Shown one piece after another: positions 49,541-59,724 of a stretch of 64,000 nt of DNA. Every line of letters starts with the position of its first letter. The stretch's first letter is position 1. This DNA is from Edaphobacter sp. GTDB lineage: Bacteria > Acidobacteriota > Terriglobia > Terriglobales > Acidobacteriaceae. The stretch spans positions 17,017-81,016 of the forward strand of contig JAOAPB010000062.1 in NCBI GenBank assembly GCA_025462645.1, written 5' to 3'. Made by a program: the position numbers and the translations under genes. A model generated the notes under the pieces. The model saw nothing but the letters and a program-made list of their open reading frames with translations. It was not told the origin of the DNA and did no database searches.

Positions 49541-50428
49541 ATGCTCATACGCTCTGAATTTGATATTCATCTTCGCGTCCCTCAAAAGCTTCCAATCGTT
49601 GCGATGCTACGGCTGCACCCTTCGCTGGACCCGATAGTGCGCGCTCCGGAGGAGCTATTGATCGAGCACGTTGAGCGTGATCCCTGTGGGCTGGAGTCCA
49701 TTACATCCATTGTCCCGGAGGAGTATCTCGACAACTATGGCAACCGCTGTTCGCGGTTTGCGGCTCCGCAAGGTACGGTGCGGATAAGCGGGCGAAACCT
49801 CATTGAGTGCGAAGGCCGCCCCGATGCAGTGAATACCGAGGCGAGGCAGCACCCGGTCGAAGAGTTGCCAATTGATACGCTGCAATATCTATTGAGCAGC
49901 CGTTACTGCGAGGTCGATCTGCTATCCCAGGTCGCAGCCGACATCTTCGGTCATACGACACCGGGCTGGGCGCGGGCCATCTGGATTCGGGATTGGGTTC
50001 ACAATCATCTGCGTTTTGACTATAAGTCGGCACGTCCCACCAAATCCGCTCTCGATGTCTTCTCAGAGCGGGTTGGTGTGTGCCGGGACTATCAGCATCT
50101 TGCCATTACGATGACGCGAGCCATGAATATTCCCGCACGCTATGTCGCCGGATATCTCGGGGATATTCGTTCTCCGTACAGTGGTCCGGGGGATTTCAGC
50201 GCATGGTACGAGGTATTCCTCGATGGGCGTTGGTGGACGATGGATGCTCGTCACAATCAACCGCGCGTCGGACGAATCCTCATGGCAATCGGTCGTGATG
50301 CAACTGATGTAGCCATCACAACAAGCTTTGGAGTAGCAGATGTAACGCACTTCTCCGTGGAGAGTTATGAAGTGAACGCCAACCAGGAATCGATAGGACC
50401 ACCGAACGATCAGGGCTTTGCGCTATAG
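49541..50428 (+). CDS. Transglutaminase-like cysteine protein
   Basis: About 295 residues from ATG 49541 (MLIRSEFDIHLRV), where similarity begins. An N-terminal beta domain precedes a transglutaminase-like core with the nucleophile Cys in SERVGVCRDYQHLAI and the Asp in WTMDARHN. Where the catalytic His of the triad is usual (HAW) this protein reads FSAWYEVFL. It may be cytoplasmic; no signal peptide is visible. Its last 19 bp overlap the convergent DUF3455 gene. Confidence 0.82.
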   Translation: MLIRSEFDIHLRVPQKLPIVAMLRLHPSLDPIVRAPEELLIEHVERDPCGLESITSIVPEEYLDNYGNRCSRFAAPQGTVRISGRNLIECEGRPDAVNTEARQHPVEELPIDTLQYLLSSRYCEVDLLSQVAADIFGHTTPGWARAIWIRDWVHNHLRFDYKSARPTKSALDVFSERVGVCRDYQHLAITMTRAMNIPARYVAGYLGDIRSPYSGPGDFSAWYEVFLDGRWWTMDARHNQPRVGRILMAIGRDATDVAITTSFGVADVTHFSVESYEVNANQESIGPPNDQGFAL

Positions 50429-50913
50429 AAGGTATAGGTAGCGGCATAGGGAATGCGCGAGATGGAGTTCAGATGCTGGACATCGCATCCAACGGTAGAA
50501 GCTTCGCCGCCGTGCGTATCGAACCGGCGAATGAACTCCACCTTGCTTAGAAGCCCGTTGCCTTCGACGCCTGAGGCTTTGAGAAGAAGCCAGGGAATGG
50601 CTCCGGGTTCTGGCGCGGCACTCTTCTTCACGACCTCTCCCTTCACCGAGCTGCCGTCCTTGTACGTCCACGCCGGACCTGCACCATGTGTGCCAACCTT
50701 GGCACTTCCGGCGTCGTAGAGAGTGGCCTCGGGAGCCTGAAAGACCCACTGCAGCGTACCGTTGGCTTGCTGGCACGTGTACATCTGTACTCCCCTGCCG
50801 AGAACGGAGAGGATCGCGTGTTGTCCCTGCGGCGGTTCAGTGGAGCTCTGTGCGTTTGCGGTGGTAACCAGGAGGCTGACAAAGAAGACAGTTGCGGCCA
50901 AAACGAATTGCAT
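50410..50913 (-). CDS. Secreted DUF3455 protein
   Basis: About 167 residues from ATG 50913, which has AGGAG eight bases ahead and starts the signal peptide (MQFVLAATVFFVSLLVTTANAQ). The motif GVQMYTCQQANGTLQWVFQAPEA and the end ISRIPYAATYTFY are typical of DUF3455, whose function is unknown. Convergent overlap with the transglutaminase-like gene. Confidence 0.88.
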   Translation of the reverse strand: MQFVLAATVFFVSLLVTTANAQSSTEPPQGQHAILSVLGRGVQMYTCQQANGTLQWVFQAPEATLYDAGSAKVGTHGAGPAWTYKDGSSVKGEVVKKSAAPEPGAIPWLLLKASGVEGNGLLSKVEFIRRFDTHGGEASTVGCDVQHLNSISRIPYAATYTFYSAKP

Positions 50914-51008
50914 GCTTATCTCCTGCTCGAGGTGAGAATACATGAACCTCTACTTTGTGTGAATGAATCGGAGTGTAGCGGCACGCAGGCACATAGGAGG
51001 ATACTGTA

Positions 51009-52094
51009 ATGGTGACCCGCACAAATCATATTCCCAGCGTCTTCCCCGGCAAGCAGTGGCAGCAGGTGCTGGAGCGTGATGCCAGCGCGGACGGGCAGTT
51101 CTTCTATGCGGTGAAGTCGACGCGGATCTACTGCAAACCCAGCTGCCCCAGTAGAAGGCCCACACGCAAGAATGTGACCTTCTTCCCCACCACGGCAGCG
51201 GCTGAGTCGGCGGGATACCGGGCTTGCAGGCGGTGTGAGCCCGAACGCACCACCGCCAGGCCGGACCCGCAAGCCGGAGCGATCGCCGCGGTGACGGAGT
51301 ACCTGAAGGAAAATGCGGACAAACGTACCAGGCTGGCCGACGTGGCAAAGGCAACAGGCGTAGGCCGGTTGACGATCCTGCGGGGATTCAAGCGTGTCCT
51401 TGGGGTTAGTCCCGGGCAGTTCGCGAAGGAGGCTCGCCTCGCGAAGTTCAAGGATAAGGTGCGGGAGCCGAAGACCCGCATCACCGATGCGATCTACGAG
51501 GCAGGCTATGGCTCCAGCAGCAGGCTCTACGAAAAGAGCAGTGCGTCTCTCGGAATGACCCCACGCGTGATGCGAGAGGGCGGTGCGGGCCTGCTCATCC
51601 GTTACGCTATCGCTCCCACACCTCTGGGGCGAATGGTGGTGGCGACAACAGATATAGGCATCTGCTCCATCGCCTTTGGGAAGGGCGATGCCGAGCTCGT
51701 AGCTGGCCTGCGAAAGCAATTCAATAGAGCGCAACTCCTGGCAGCCAGGGGCAACACTGGATGGCTCGCAGAGGCAGTAGCCTTCGTGACGAGCCAGATG
51801 ACCGAGCATCCCCTCGCTGCGACCTTCCCGCTCGACGTCCGGGCGACAGCATTTCAGCAGCGGGTCTGGAAGGCCCTCCAGCAGATTCCACGTGGAGAGA
51901 CGAGGAGCTATTCCCAGGTCGCCCAGGAACTGGGTTCTCCAAAGTCGGTGCGAGCTGTCGCGGGAGCATGCGCGGCAAACCCCGTAGCCGTGATCGTGCC
52001 CTGCCATCGCGTCGTGGGCAAGAACGGCAGCCTGACAGGCTATCGGTGGGGCGTCGAGCGGAAGCAAAAGCTGCTCACAGCCGAAAAACGCTGA
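51009..52094 (+). CDS. ada: Ada: methylphosphotriester / O6-methylguanine-DNA methyltransferase and regulator
   Basis: 361 residues with the complete Ada layout. The N-terminal zinc domain has Cys42, Cys46, Cys73 and Cys76 (YCKPSCPSRRP, ACRRCEPE), one of which accepts methyl from phosphotriesters. An AraC-type HTH follows (~95-185), then the methyltransferase domain with the acceptor Cys332 in PCHRV. It repairs alkylated DNA and activates its own regulon. No alkB or alkA is next to it; a transporter follows 42 bp downstream. Confidence 0.96.
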   Translation: MVTRTNHIPSVFPGKQWQQVLERDASADGQFFYAVKSTRIYCKPSCPSRRPTRKNVTFFPTTAAAESAGYRACRRCEPERTTARPDPQAGAIAAVTEYLKENADKRTRLADVAKATGVGRLTILRGFKRVLGVSPGQFAKEARLAKFKDKVREPKTRITDAIYEAGYGSSSRLYEKSSASLGMTPRVMREGGAGLLIRYAIAPTPLGRMVVATTDIGICSIAFGKGDAELVAGLRKQFNRAQLLAARGNTGWLAEAVAFVTSQMTEHPLAATFPLDVRATAFQQRVWKALQQIPRGETRSYSQVAQELGSPKSVRAVAGACAANPVAVIVPCHRVVGKNGSLTGYRWGVERKQKLLTAEKR

Positions 52095-52136
52095 ATCTGC
52101 CCTCAAGCGAAAGAGGAAGCAAGATAAAGTGGTGTG

Positions 52137-53453
52137 ATGATCCAGACTGAGGCCGTGGATGGACGGGCGTTGTATGCGAAGATCACCCGGCGGCTCATCC
52201 CCTACCTCTTTCTGCTCTACATCGTGGCCTTTGTAGACCGGGTCAACGTCGGATTTGCTGCCATGGACATGAAGCGGCAACTGCACTTCAGCAATACGGT
52301 CTATGGAACGGGCGCGGGGATATTCTTCCTCGGCTACGCTCTGTTCGACATACCCAGCAACCTTGTGCTCAGGCGGGTCGGCACGCGGCTCTGGATCGCT
52401 CGCATCATGATCACGTGGGGCATCGTAGCCGCCTGCATGATGTTCATCCGTACTCCGCTCTCCTTCTATGCGCTGCGCTTTCTGCTTGGAGTAGCCGAGG
52501 CCGGCTTCGTGCCCGGCATGCTGCTCTACCTGACCTTCTGGTTCCCCTCCCACGAGCGTGCAAGGGCCGTGGCGAAGTTCATGACCGCGACCTCGCTCGC
52601 CGGAGTGGTTGGCGGCCCCATATCGAGCGCGCTGTTGAAGCTCGACGGCATCGGCGGCCTGAGCGGATGGCAGTGGCTCTTTCTCGCCGAAGGGGTGCCG
52701 ACCGTTCTGCTCGGCATCTCCGTCTTGTTTGTGCTCAAGGATGGCCCCGAGGAGGCAGAGTGGTTGCGCCCACACGAAAAGCTCTGGCTCAAGGACGAAC
52801 TGAAGCGGGACCGAGCCCTCTACGGAGCCGGAGAACATCATGCCTTCCTCGACGTCTTCAAGATGCCGATGGTATGGATGCTGGCTGGCGTCTACGTCAT
52901 CATCCAGATCGGCGTCTACACCGTGAACCTCTGGATGCCTCTGATCCTGAACAGCCTGCTCGACGGCTCCGCCGGCCACGTCACCGGGGCCGATGCCAGC
53001 CTGATTGCGAGGTACGCGACTGTGCCGTATGTTCTGGCTGCGATCTTTACGGTCATCATCGGCTGGAGCTCAGACAGATGGAACGAGCGGCGCGGTCACC
53101 TGGCCGGATGCATGGCTCTCGCCGCAATTGGATTCGTCTGGACAGCCGTCGCACCCAACGTGACCGTGGCCCTCTGCGCCCTCTGTCTTGCCTCTATGGG
53201 ACTATGGAGTCCGATGGGGCCGTTCTGGGCTTTAATGACGCGCATGGTGGAGGGTGCAGCCGCGGCGGGCGGCGTCGCCATGATTACGACACTTGGCAGC
53301 CTCGGCGGATTTTTGGGTCCCTATATGACCGGCAGGCTGCGCGACGCCACGCACAGCTTTTCGGGTGGGCTCTATGCTGTTGGCGGGCTGGCGTTGTGTG
53401 CGGCGGCATTGAGTCTCGCAGTGCGGCAGCCTCACACGGATGCAACGAGTTAG
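52137..53453 (+). CDS. MFS transporter, anion:cation symporter family
   Basis: 438 residues, 12 TM helices in two halves. RLIPYLFLLYIVAFVDRVNVGFAAMDM and FFLGYALFDIPSNLVLRRVG, with WFPSHERARAVAKFM between TM4-5, are typical of the ACS group (phthalate, tartrate, glucarate, hexuronate type). A GTG one codon earlier (52134) is an alternative start. The substrate is unknown. Confidence 0.88.
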   Translation: MIQTEAVDGRALYAKITRRLIPYLFLLYIVAFVDRVNVGFAAMDMKRQLHFSNTVYGTGAGIFFLGYALFDIPSNLVLRRVGTRLWIARIMITWGIVAACMMFIRTPLSFYALRFLLGVAEAGFVPGMLLYLTFWFPSHERARAVAKFMTATSLAGVVGGPISSALLKLDGIGGLSGWQWLFLAEGVPTVLLGISVLFVLKDGPEEAEWLRPHEKLWLKDELKRDRALYGAGEHHAFLDVFKMPMVWMLAGVYVIIQIGVYTVNLWMPLILNSLLDGSAGHVTGADASLIARYATVPYVLAAIFTVIIGWSSDRWNERRGHLAGCMALAAIGFVWTAVAPNVTVALCALCLASMGLWSPMGPFWALMTRMVEGAAAAGGVAMITTLGSLGGFLGPYMTGRLRDATHSFSGGLYAVGGLALCAAALSLAVRQPHTDATS

Positions 53454-53572
53454 AGGCTTTATTGCGCGATGAACAATAGTGCGGCAAGTAGCCTATATGC
53501 CGCTGAAATAGCGGCCAGAATGGTATCCTGAGGTAGTTCGTAACGTTCTCTAATCTGAATGAGGTGCCGGCA

Positions 53573-55018
53573 ATGGCAACAGCAACTATCGATAAAGCCG
53601 CAGTGCGCGGAGCGGCAACGGAGTACAAGGTAGCAGACATCTCTCTGGCGGAGTTCGGCCGGAAGGAGATTGACATCGCCGAGCAGGAGATGCCCGGTCT
53701 GATGGCGATCCGCAATAAGTATGCCGCGGACAAGCCGCTGGCTGGCGTTCGCGTCACCGGCTCGCTGCACATGACCATCCAGACCGCTGTGCTGATCGAG
53801 ACCATGGTTGCTCTCGGCGCGGATGTCCGCTGGGCAAGCTGCAACATCTTCTCCACCCAGGACCACGCTGCCGCCGCCATTGCAGCCGCCGGCGTTCCAG
53901 TCTTCGCCTGGAAGGGCGAGTCGCTCGAAGAGTACTGGTGGTGCACTGACCAGGCGCTGCGTCATAAGGGTGGCCTCGGACCCCAGCTCGTCATCGACGA
54001 CGGCGGCGACGTAACCCTGCTGATCCACAAGGGCGTCGAGCTCGAGAAGGGCGACGGCTGGGTCAATACTCCCTCGAGCAATCAGGAAGAGGGCGTCATC
54101 AAGGACCTGCTGAAGAAGATTCACGCAGCGGATGCCACCTACTTCACCAAGCTCGCCAAGGAGTGGAAGGGCGTTGCCGAAGAGACCACGACCGGCGTCC
54201 ACCGTCTCTACAAGATGATGGAGCAGGGCAAGCTGCTCGTCCCCGCTATCAATGTGAACGACTCCGTCACCAAGTCCAAGTTCGACAACCTGTACGGCTG
54301 CCGCGAGTCGCTGGTCGACGGCATCAAGCGTGCTACCGATGTCATGGTCGCGGGCAAGGTCGCCGTGGTCTGCGGATACGGCGATGTGGGCAAGGGTTCG
54401 GCGGCTTCGCTGCGCGGCCTTGGAGCCCGGGTCCTCGTAACCGAGATCGATCCCATCAACGCCCTCCAGGCCGCGATGGAAGGCTACGAGGTCACGACGC
54501 TCGAGGAGACCCTGGGGCGCGGCGACATCTACGTCACCTGCACCGGCAACCTCGACATCATCACCTTCGAGCACATGAAGCTGATGAAGGATCAGGCGAT
54601 CGTCTGCAACATCGGCCACTTCGACAACGAGATCCAGATGGACCAGCTCAACAGCGCCAAGGGCGTCACCAAGCTGAACATCAAGCCACAGGTCGACAAG
54701 TACACCTTCCCCACCGGCAACAGCATCTTCGTCTTGGCCGAGGGTCGTCTCGTCAACCTGGGTTGCGCAACGGGCCACCCGAGCTTCGTCATGTCGTCCA
54801 GCTTCTCGAATCAGACGCTCGCTGCGCTCGACCTCTGGAAGAACAAGGATATCTACAAGCCCGGCGTCTACATTCTGCCGAAGAAGCTGGATGAGGAGGT
54901 CGCGCGGCTGCACCTCGAGAAGATCGGCGTGAAGCTCACAACCCTCTCTCCGAAACAGGCAGAGTACCTTGGCGTGCCGGTGGAAGGTCCATACAAGGCG
55001 GACCAGTACCGCTACTAG
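53573..55018 (+). CDS. ahcY: Adenosylhomocysteinase
   Basis: About 481 residues from ATG 53573, preceded by GAGGTG. Splits S-adenosylhomocysteine to adenosine and homocysteine, using bound [42 protein letters not shown] and the NAD loop [13 protein letters not shown] are diagnostic, as is the C-terminal DQYRY. Upstream I looked for an SAH riboswitch and saw none. Confidence 0.97.
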   Translation: MATATIDKAAVRGAATEYKVADISLAEFGRKEIDIAEQEMPGLMAIRNKYAADKPLAGVRVTGSLHMTIQTAVLIETMVALGADVRWASCNIFSTQDHAAAAIAAAGVPVFAWKGESLEEYWWCTDQALRHKGGLGPQLVIDDGGDVTLLIHKGVELEKGDGWVNTPSSNQEEGVIKDLLKKIHAADATYFTKLAKEWKGVAEETTTGVHRLYKMMEQGKLLVPAINVNDSVTKSKFDNLYGCRESLVDGIKRATDVMVAGKVAVVCGYGDVGKGSAASLRGLGARVLVTEIDPINALQAAMEGYEVTTLEETLGRGDIYVTCTGNLDIITFEHMKLMKDQAIVCNIGHFDNEIQMDQLNSAKGVTKLNIKPQVDKYTFPTGNSIFVLAEGRLVNLGCATGHPSFVMSSSFSNQTLAALDLWKNKDIYKPGVYILPKKLDEEVARLHLEKIGVKLTTLSPKQAEYLGVPVEGPYKADQYRY

Positions 55019-55039
55019 GTCTCATAGAGACAAAAAGCA

Positions 55040-55067
55040 GGGCCGCCGGGGAAGGTCCCGGCGGCCC
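55040..55067 (+). terminator. Intrinsic terminator after ahcY
   Basis: 11-bp stem GGGCCGCCGGG/CCCGGCGGCCC, 6-base loop, then TTTACTTTT. Lies 22 bp after the ahcY stop. Confidence 0.9.
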
Positions 55068-55219
55068 TTTACTTTTGCCCTCCGTCTCGGAAGGTCTGGA
55101 CAGGAGACTTTCAACCTCCGAAAAGATGATTGATGTCCACATTTGCCACGCATTTCACCACATCCAGCCGAGATGATTTGACGAAAGTGAAGCCATGAAC
55201 CCGGAAGAAGCGTCTTAAG

Positions 55220-56506
55220 ATGGGGCATCGAATGAGTCACTCTACACGATACCGGCGACGAAAGAACTGGCTGGAACGAACTACAGTAATACTTGCTGTA
55301 CTGTTGGGCTCAGGGGTCGCCGCGTGGGGACAAACGAGTACACCAGAGCCGACGCCACCTCCAGCAGTAACGCCGGTGACTCCGATTGTCACGTCTTCTA
55401 CGCCAGCCGCAGTACGTCCGCGGGTTGAGGCGATTGTAAGCATGCGGGACAAGCCGGCAGTGAGCCCGACTGCCATTCCCCATAAGCAGAGCTACGACTT
55501 CGCCCTGAAAGATGGAGACTGGCTGGACACAGGCATTGTTCTAGGAGCGGGCGAGCTGGCGAACTTTACCGTGAAGGGAAGCTTTTTGCTATCGGACGGG
55601 CGTGAAGTCGGACCCGATGGTTTGGATCGGGGATGGAAGGACCTGCTGCGACAGTTTCCTTTAAATCAAGCTAAAGTAGGAGCCCTGATTGGCAGGGTGA
55701 GCGATATGGGCGCAACAGTTCCCTTCTTGATCGGAGCCGACAGCCAGGTGACGATGCCGACGAGCGGGAAGCTGTTCCTTCGGACAAATGTGAGTAGCGA
55801 CCTCACGGCTACCGGCAACTTCAAGGTGAAGATAAAGTTTGCGCCAGTGGCCAGGACAACGTCGGCACCAATAACACCGGTTGGAACGACTGCAATAACT
55901 GAACTGATCTCGCCGGACATATTCGCAGATATTCCGCGCCGTATCTCCGATGAGGCGAGCGGTGAGGGCAATCAAGGGGATATGGTGAACTTCGCCCTGG
56001 TGGGGACAAAGGAGCAGGTGGACGCCGCGTACAAGGCTGCAGGCTGGGTTGCGGTGGATAAATCGGTGCAGGATGCGATCTTGAATGGGCTGCTGAAGAC
56101 TTTAAATCACGAGGCATACACGGAGATGCCGATGAGCACGCTATACCTGTTTGGAAGGCCACAGGACATGTCATTTGCGCGCGCCGATCCGTTATTGGTG
56201 GCAGCGGTGAGGCATCATCTGCGGATCTGGCAGACGGATAAAACATTGGATGGAAAGCCTTTGTGGGTGGGGTCTGCCACGCATGACATCGGGTTCGAGA
56301 AGGATCAAAGGAATGGAAAGGTGACGCACAAGATCGATCCGGAGATCGACAAGGAAAGGGAGTTTTTATTGCAGAGCTTCGATGCGGCGGGAGTCTTCAC
56401 AGGTGCGGCGTATGTGACTCCGGAGGACCCGATGTTGAAGGCGCAGACGGCTACGGGCGGAAGTTTTTATTCGGATGGTCGGATTGTGGTAATGGCCTTA
56501 AAGTAA
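55220..56506 (+). CDS. Secreted protein with LssY-like C-terminal domain
   Basis: 428 residues; ATG 55232 is an alternative. A signal peptide (TTVILAVLLGSGVAAWG) and a Thr/Pro-rich linker precede a beta-rich middle (~90-215) and an LssY-C domain (~240-425: FALVGTKEQVDAAYKAAGW, TLYLFGRPQDMSFAR, HHLRIW, ATHDIGF). LssY-C is found in membrane-associated proteins, often with a phosphatase domain, which is absent here. Function unknown. Confidence 0.75.
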   Translation: MGHRMSHSTRYRRRKNWLERTTVILAVLLGSGVAAWGQTSTPEPTPPPAVTPVTPIVTSSTPAAVRPRVEAIVSMRDKPAVSPTAIPHKQSYDFALKDGDWLDTGIVLGAGELANFTVKGSFLLSDGREVGPDGLDRGWKDLLRQFPLNQAKVGALIGRVSDMGATVPFLIGADSQVTMPTSGKLFLRTNVSSDLTATGNFKVKIKFAPVARTTSAPITPVGTTAITELISPDIFADIPRRISDEASGEGNQGDMVNFALVGTKEQVDAAYKAAGWVAVDKSVQDAILNGLLKTLNHEAYTEMPMSTLYLFGRPQDMSFARADPLLVAAVRHHLRIWQTDKTLDGKPLWVGSATHDIGFEKDQRNGKVTHKIDPEIDKEREFLLQSFDAAGVFTGAAYVTPEDPMLKAQTATGGSFYSDGRIVVMALK

Positions 56507-56602
56507 GGGATTTTTGGGGGCTAGACGTGGTTTTCCGGTGGTTAGCTTGTGGTGAAATGTGTGGCAATCGCGGTTCTCAGGCAGCTCCCTTTTTCGGATA
56601 AC

Positions 56603-59200
56603 CTAGCTGATCGCGCAGATAAGCAGGGTCATATCGTCGTGCTGCTGGGCTCCGGCGGTAAAGGCATCCGTGGCTTCGAGGATGCAGGTGAGGAGCTGCT
56701 GGGCGGTTACGGTGCATTCGGACTCATCCAGGAACTGTTGCGCGCAGGCGATCATGCGGTCTTCGCCCCACTCCTCCTCGTCGCGAGTCATGGCCTCGGA
56801 GATGCCGTCAGTGAAGGCCAGAAGAACATCGCCTGGATGAAGTAACAGGGCGGCGCGGGCGTATGGCACATTGGGGATCAGGCCGATGACGGTGCCGGTG
56901 GCTTCGAGCCGGATAACCTGCTTGCCGCGTAGAACGGCCGGGGGATTGTGGCCCGCGTTGACGTAGGTGAGAAGGCGGGTTCCGGGGTCGAGTTCAGCGT
57001 AGAAGAAGGTAGCATAGCGATTCGACGTGGAGGCCTCGTAGACGAGTCGGTTGACGTGGCGCATGAGCGTGGCCAGGTCGCCGGGCTGGAGGAGCGCGGC
57101 GCTCCGCAGGCTGGCCCGGAGGCTCGCCATCAGAAGCGCGGCGGAGATGCCCTTGCCGGAGATGTCGCCCAAGGCGAGGGCAAGACGCTCCTGGTGGCCT
57201 GAGATCGCTGGAAGGACGAAGAAGTCGTAGTAGTCTCCGCCGACGACCTGTGCGGGGCGGCAATAGCCTGCGAGGCCGATGCCGGGAATAGCGGGGTAGA
57301 CCTGCGGGAAGAGGCGCTCCTGCACCTCGCGAGCGATCTCGATCTCGCGGGAGACGCGCTCGCGTTGCGCGATCTCAGCGGTGAGGTTTTCCAGCAACTC
57401 GGCATTCTCAAGAGCGAGGCCAGTCTGCGAGGCCACGGACTGAAGGAGCTGGCGATCGGTACGGGAGTAGGGCTCCTCCGACCGTTTGGGGCCAAGGGCG
57501 ATGACGCCGATGAGCCGGTTGCGGCCGGGGAGCGGGACGAGGAGCTCGGTAGAGAGGTCGGCGAGGGCCGTGCGTTCGGTGTCTGTGGCGTCGACGAGCC
57601 AGCTGGAGGGGTCGTCGCGGTAGACGTTGGCGGGCGCGCGGCCATGGGTGAGAGCGGTGATGGTCGCCGAGGAGGCAGGGAGGGTGAAGCCAGCTGCCGC
57701 GAGCGGGATGCCCGTGGCCATCTGCAGGCGGAAGCCATCTCCGGAGCGGAGGAAGACCGCGATGCGGTCGATGTGGAGCGTGGAACCGAGGCGGTCGGTG
57801 ATGGTGTGGAGCAGCGGCTCGACCTCGGTGAAGTTGCGAGCCTCGTCGGAGAGCTCCGAGAGGAGCTGCTCGGTGGAGTAGGCCTCGCGGAAGAAGCGCT
57901 GGTCGATCCTCTGCTGCAGCCTCCTGGAGAGGACGAAGCGGAAGGCGAAGAAGAGGCCGACGATGACGAAGATACGGACGATGTCGACTGCGCTGCGATG
58001 TCCGGGACTCGCGAAGAAGAGGCTGATGTCATAGGACATCCACGTGGCGAGCAGGAGCGTGACCACCATGATGGTGCCGCGCGCGAAGAAGTATTTGGTG
58101 CCCTGCCGGATGAGAATGCGAAGGTCCAGCGCGCGCTGCACCACGACGACGTAGGCGAGCGAGAGCGGAAAGAGCAGGAGCGTGGCCAGAACGGGAACCA
58201 TCACCCAGTTGTTGATGTCCTGGCCGAAGTCGGTCTTGCGGACCAGTGAGATGACGACGAGAACGAAAGAGGGGCTAAGGCCGATGACCGAGCCGAAGTA
58301 AAGGATGCGAAGGCGGCGACGCGCGTCACCCGTGCTCTGGGCAAATTTAGGCGCGAGATTGATGAAGAAGTAGGAGATAGCCACGGCAGAGAGAACATTC
58401 TCTACGATGGCAATTCGGTAGAAAAACGGGTCGAGCCAGGCCGAAGCGCCGAAGTTGTAGCCGTGCCCGTAGATGTAGAGGAGATCTGTGGGGAGAAGAA
58501 GGAGAATCGGAGTTGCAATAAGCCACTTGATCCAGGGGAGACGAATGTCTATTGCGGATCTCTCCGGGAAGTAGATGCCAAAAGCCATAAGACAGAGGGG
58601 CATCGCGGTCTGCGCAAGGACGCTCCATATCTCGGCGATGATCCTGAGAGGGCTGTATAGCTCTGCCGCGTCGATGAAGAGAGGATCGAAGTAGCCGAGA
58701 ATGCCGAGAATGAGCCAGGCGTACAGGTTGCGTGGACGAGCGAAGACAGCGTAGATCCCTACAAGCAGGCAAAGGAGAGCGATGAGGAGAAACGCGAAGT
58801 GAAGGACCCAAGCTACCAGTGAGGCTGGCCTGTCGCGCTCCGGCTGGAGGATGATCGTGGTCGTGACAAGGGAAGACTCACCCCGGCGATAGGTGATGGT
58901 GAGCGGCTGACCGGGATGGCTGCGGCGCACCTGTCCAAGAAAGACATGGCTGCCGGTGTAGGGACGGCCGTTGACGGCCACGACTCTGTCGCCCTCATGG
59001 AGCCCGGCCGCTATAGCCTCGGGTGTCGCATGGGCGACGAGGGGCCCGTAATAGCTGTCATGAAAGGGAACCCTCGCGCGGAGATGACCATACGCAAGGC
59101 TCTGGTAGTTGTTTTTAGCGCCAAGGTACACATGCGTAAAGGCGAGGGCCGCTACGAGCGCGAGGAGGGCGTACTGGAGACGAGCAGATCGCTGCAGCAT
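56603..59200 (-). CDS. Membrane sensor phosphatase: PDZ-like, TM, GAF, PP2C (SpoIIE-type)
   Basis: 865 residues. TM1 near the start, then a periplasmic PDZ-like stretch (~60-120: AAGLHEGDRVVAVNGRPYTG), seven or so TM helices (~130-410), a GAF domain (~450-600), a coiled linker (ENLTAEIAQRERVSREIEIAREVQERLFP) and a SpoIIE/RsbU PP2C catalytic domain (~640-865) with the metal-binding GGDYYDFF, GDISGKG and the late DGISEA and DDMTLLI. It likely dephosphorylates an anti-anti-sigma factor; no such partner is adjacent. Confidence 0.9.
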   Translation of the reverse strand: MLQRSARLQYALLALVAALAFTHVYLGAKNNYQSLAYGHLRARVPFHDSYYGPLVAHATPEAIAAGLHEGDRVVAVNGRPYTGSHVFLGQVRRSHPGQPLTITYRRGESSLVTTTIILQPERDRPASLVAWVLHFAFLLIALLCLLVGIYAVFARPRNLYAWLILGILGYFDPLFIDAAELYSPLRIIAEIWSVLAQTAMPLCLMAFGIYFPERSAIDIRLPWIKWLIATPILLLLPTDLLYIYGHGYNFGASAWLDPFFYRIAIVENVLSAVAISYFFINLAPKFAQSTGDARRRLRILYFGSVIGLSPSFVLVVISLVRKTDFGQDINNWVMVPVLATLLLFPLSLAYVVVVQRALDLRILIRQGTKYFFARGTIMVVTLLLATWMSYDISLFFASPGHRSAVDIVRIFVIVGLFFAFRFVLSRRLQQRIDQRFFREAYSTEQLLSELSDEARNFTEVEPLLHTITDRLGSTLHIDRIAVFLRSGDGFRLQMATGIPLAAAGFTLPASSATITALTHGRAPANVYRDDPSSWLVDATDTERTALADLSTELLVPLPGRNRLIGVIALGPKRSEEPYSRTDRQLLQSVASQTGLALENAELLENLTAEIAQRERVSREIEIAREVQERLFPQVYPAIPGIGLAGYCRPAQVVGGDYYDFFVLPAISGHQERLALALGDISGKGISAALLMASLRASLRSAALLQPGDLATLMRHVNRLVYEASTSNRYATFFYAELDPGTRLLTYVNAGHNPPAVLRGKQVIRLEATGTVIGLIPNVPYARAALLLHPGDVLLAFTDGISEAMTRDEEEWGEDRMIACAQQFLDESECTVTAQQLLTCILEATDAFTAGAQQHDDMTLLICAIS

Positions 59201-59256
59201 AAAAGGCTGGCTGCATGGTAGCAGTCAGCCTCTGGCTTTGAGGCGAAATTGTGAAT

Positions 59257-59589
59257 CTACTTCTTGGGCTTGCTGGCGATAATCTGATCCTTGATCTTGT
59301 TGTAGACGCTCTCGGGAAGGATGCCGCGGGAGAGGAGCTGGTTCTTGGCGGTGTAGGGGCGGCCGTCGATGATGCGCTTCGAGTAGGCGTCGCCGATGCC
59401 GGGGAAGGCCTTGAGCTGATCGGCAGTGGCGGTGTTGATGTCGAGCTTATCCGTCGCGGAGGCGGCAGGGGCGGTAGCAGAGGATTTCGCGGCGGAGGTG
59501 GTTTTAGCCGACTTGGTCTGTGCAATCGTAAAGATGGGCGCGGCGAGAAGGAGAGTTGCGGCGAGGAGCTTGCGGCGAAGGTTGAGCAT
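59257..59589 (-). CDS. Secreted ComEA-like helix-hairpin-helix protein
   Basis: 110 residues: signal peptide (LLAATLLLAAPIFTIAQ), an Ala/Ser/Thr-rich linker and an HhH module (KLDINTATADQLKAFPGIGDAYSKRIIDGRPYTAKNQL). HhH proteins of this type bind DNA in the periplasm during uptake; other competence genes are not in the window. Confidence 0.88.
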   Translation of the reverse strand: MLNLRRKLLAATLLLAAPIFTIAQTKSAKTTSAAKSSATAPAASATDKLDINTATADQLKAFPGIGDAYSKRIIDGRPYTAKNQLLSRGILPESVYNKIKDQIIASKPKK

Positions 59590-59686
59590 AACGTGATCTC
59601 CTTGAAGGGCTGGATGCTTTCATGCGGAAGAGTACGAGAGCGGACGTGGTGCGTCAATGAATTTCCTGTATATCCAGGCGGATGGG

Positions 59687-59715
59687 TTGACTTCTGAAAG
59701 CGCCGACGCTACCCT
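59687..59715 (+). promoter_or_regulatory. Candidate promoter of the his operon
   Basis: TTGACT (59687-59692), 17 bases, TACCCT (59710-59715). A start site about 7 bases after the -10 would be near 59722, only 3 bases from the leader ATG at 59725. Confidence 0.6.
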
Positions 59716-59724
59716 AAAGTTGCG

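Noticed and set aside
50916..52979. 687-codon minus-strand open frame across ada and the MFS gene
   Set aside because: No recognisable domains; it is the antisense of two well-identified genes in GC-rich sequence.
53454..53572. SAH riboswitch upstream of ahcY
   Set aside because: The short leader lacks the expected conserved sequence.
53459..54913. 484-codon minus-strand open frame inside ahcY
   Set aside because: Antisense shadow of a clear adenosylhomocysteinase.
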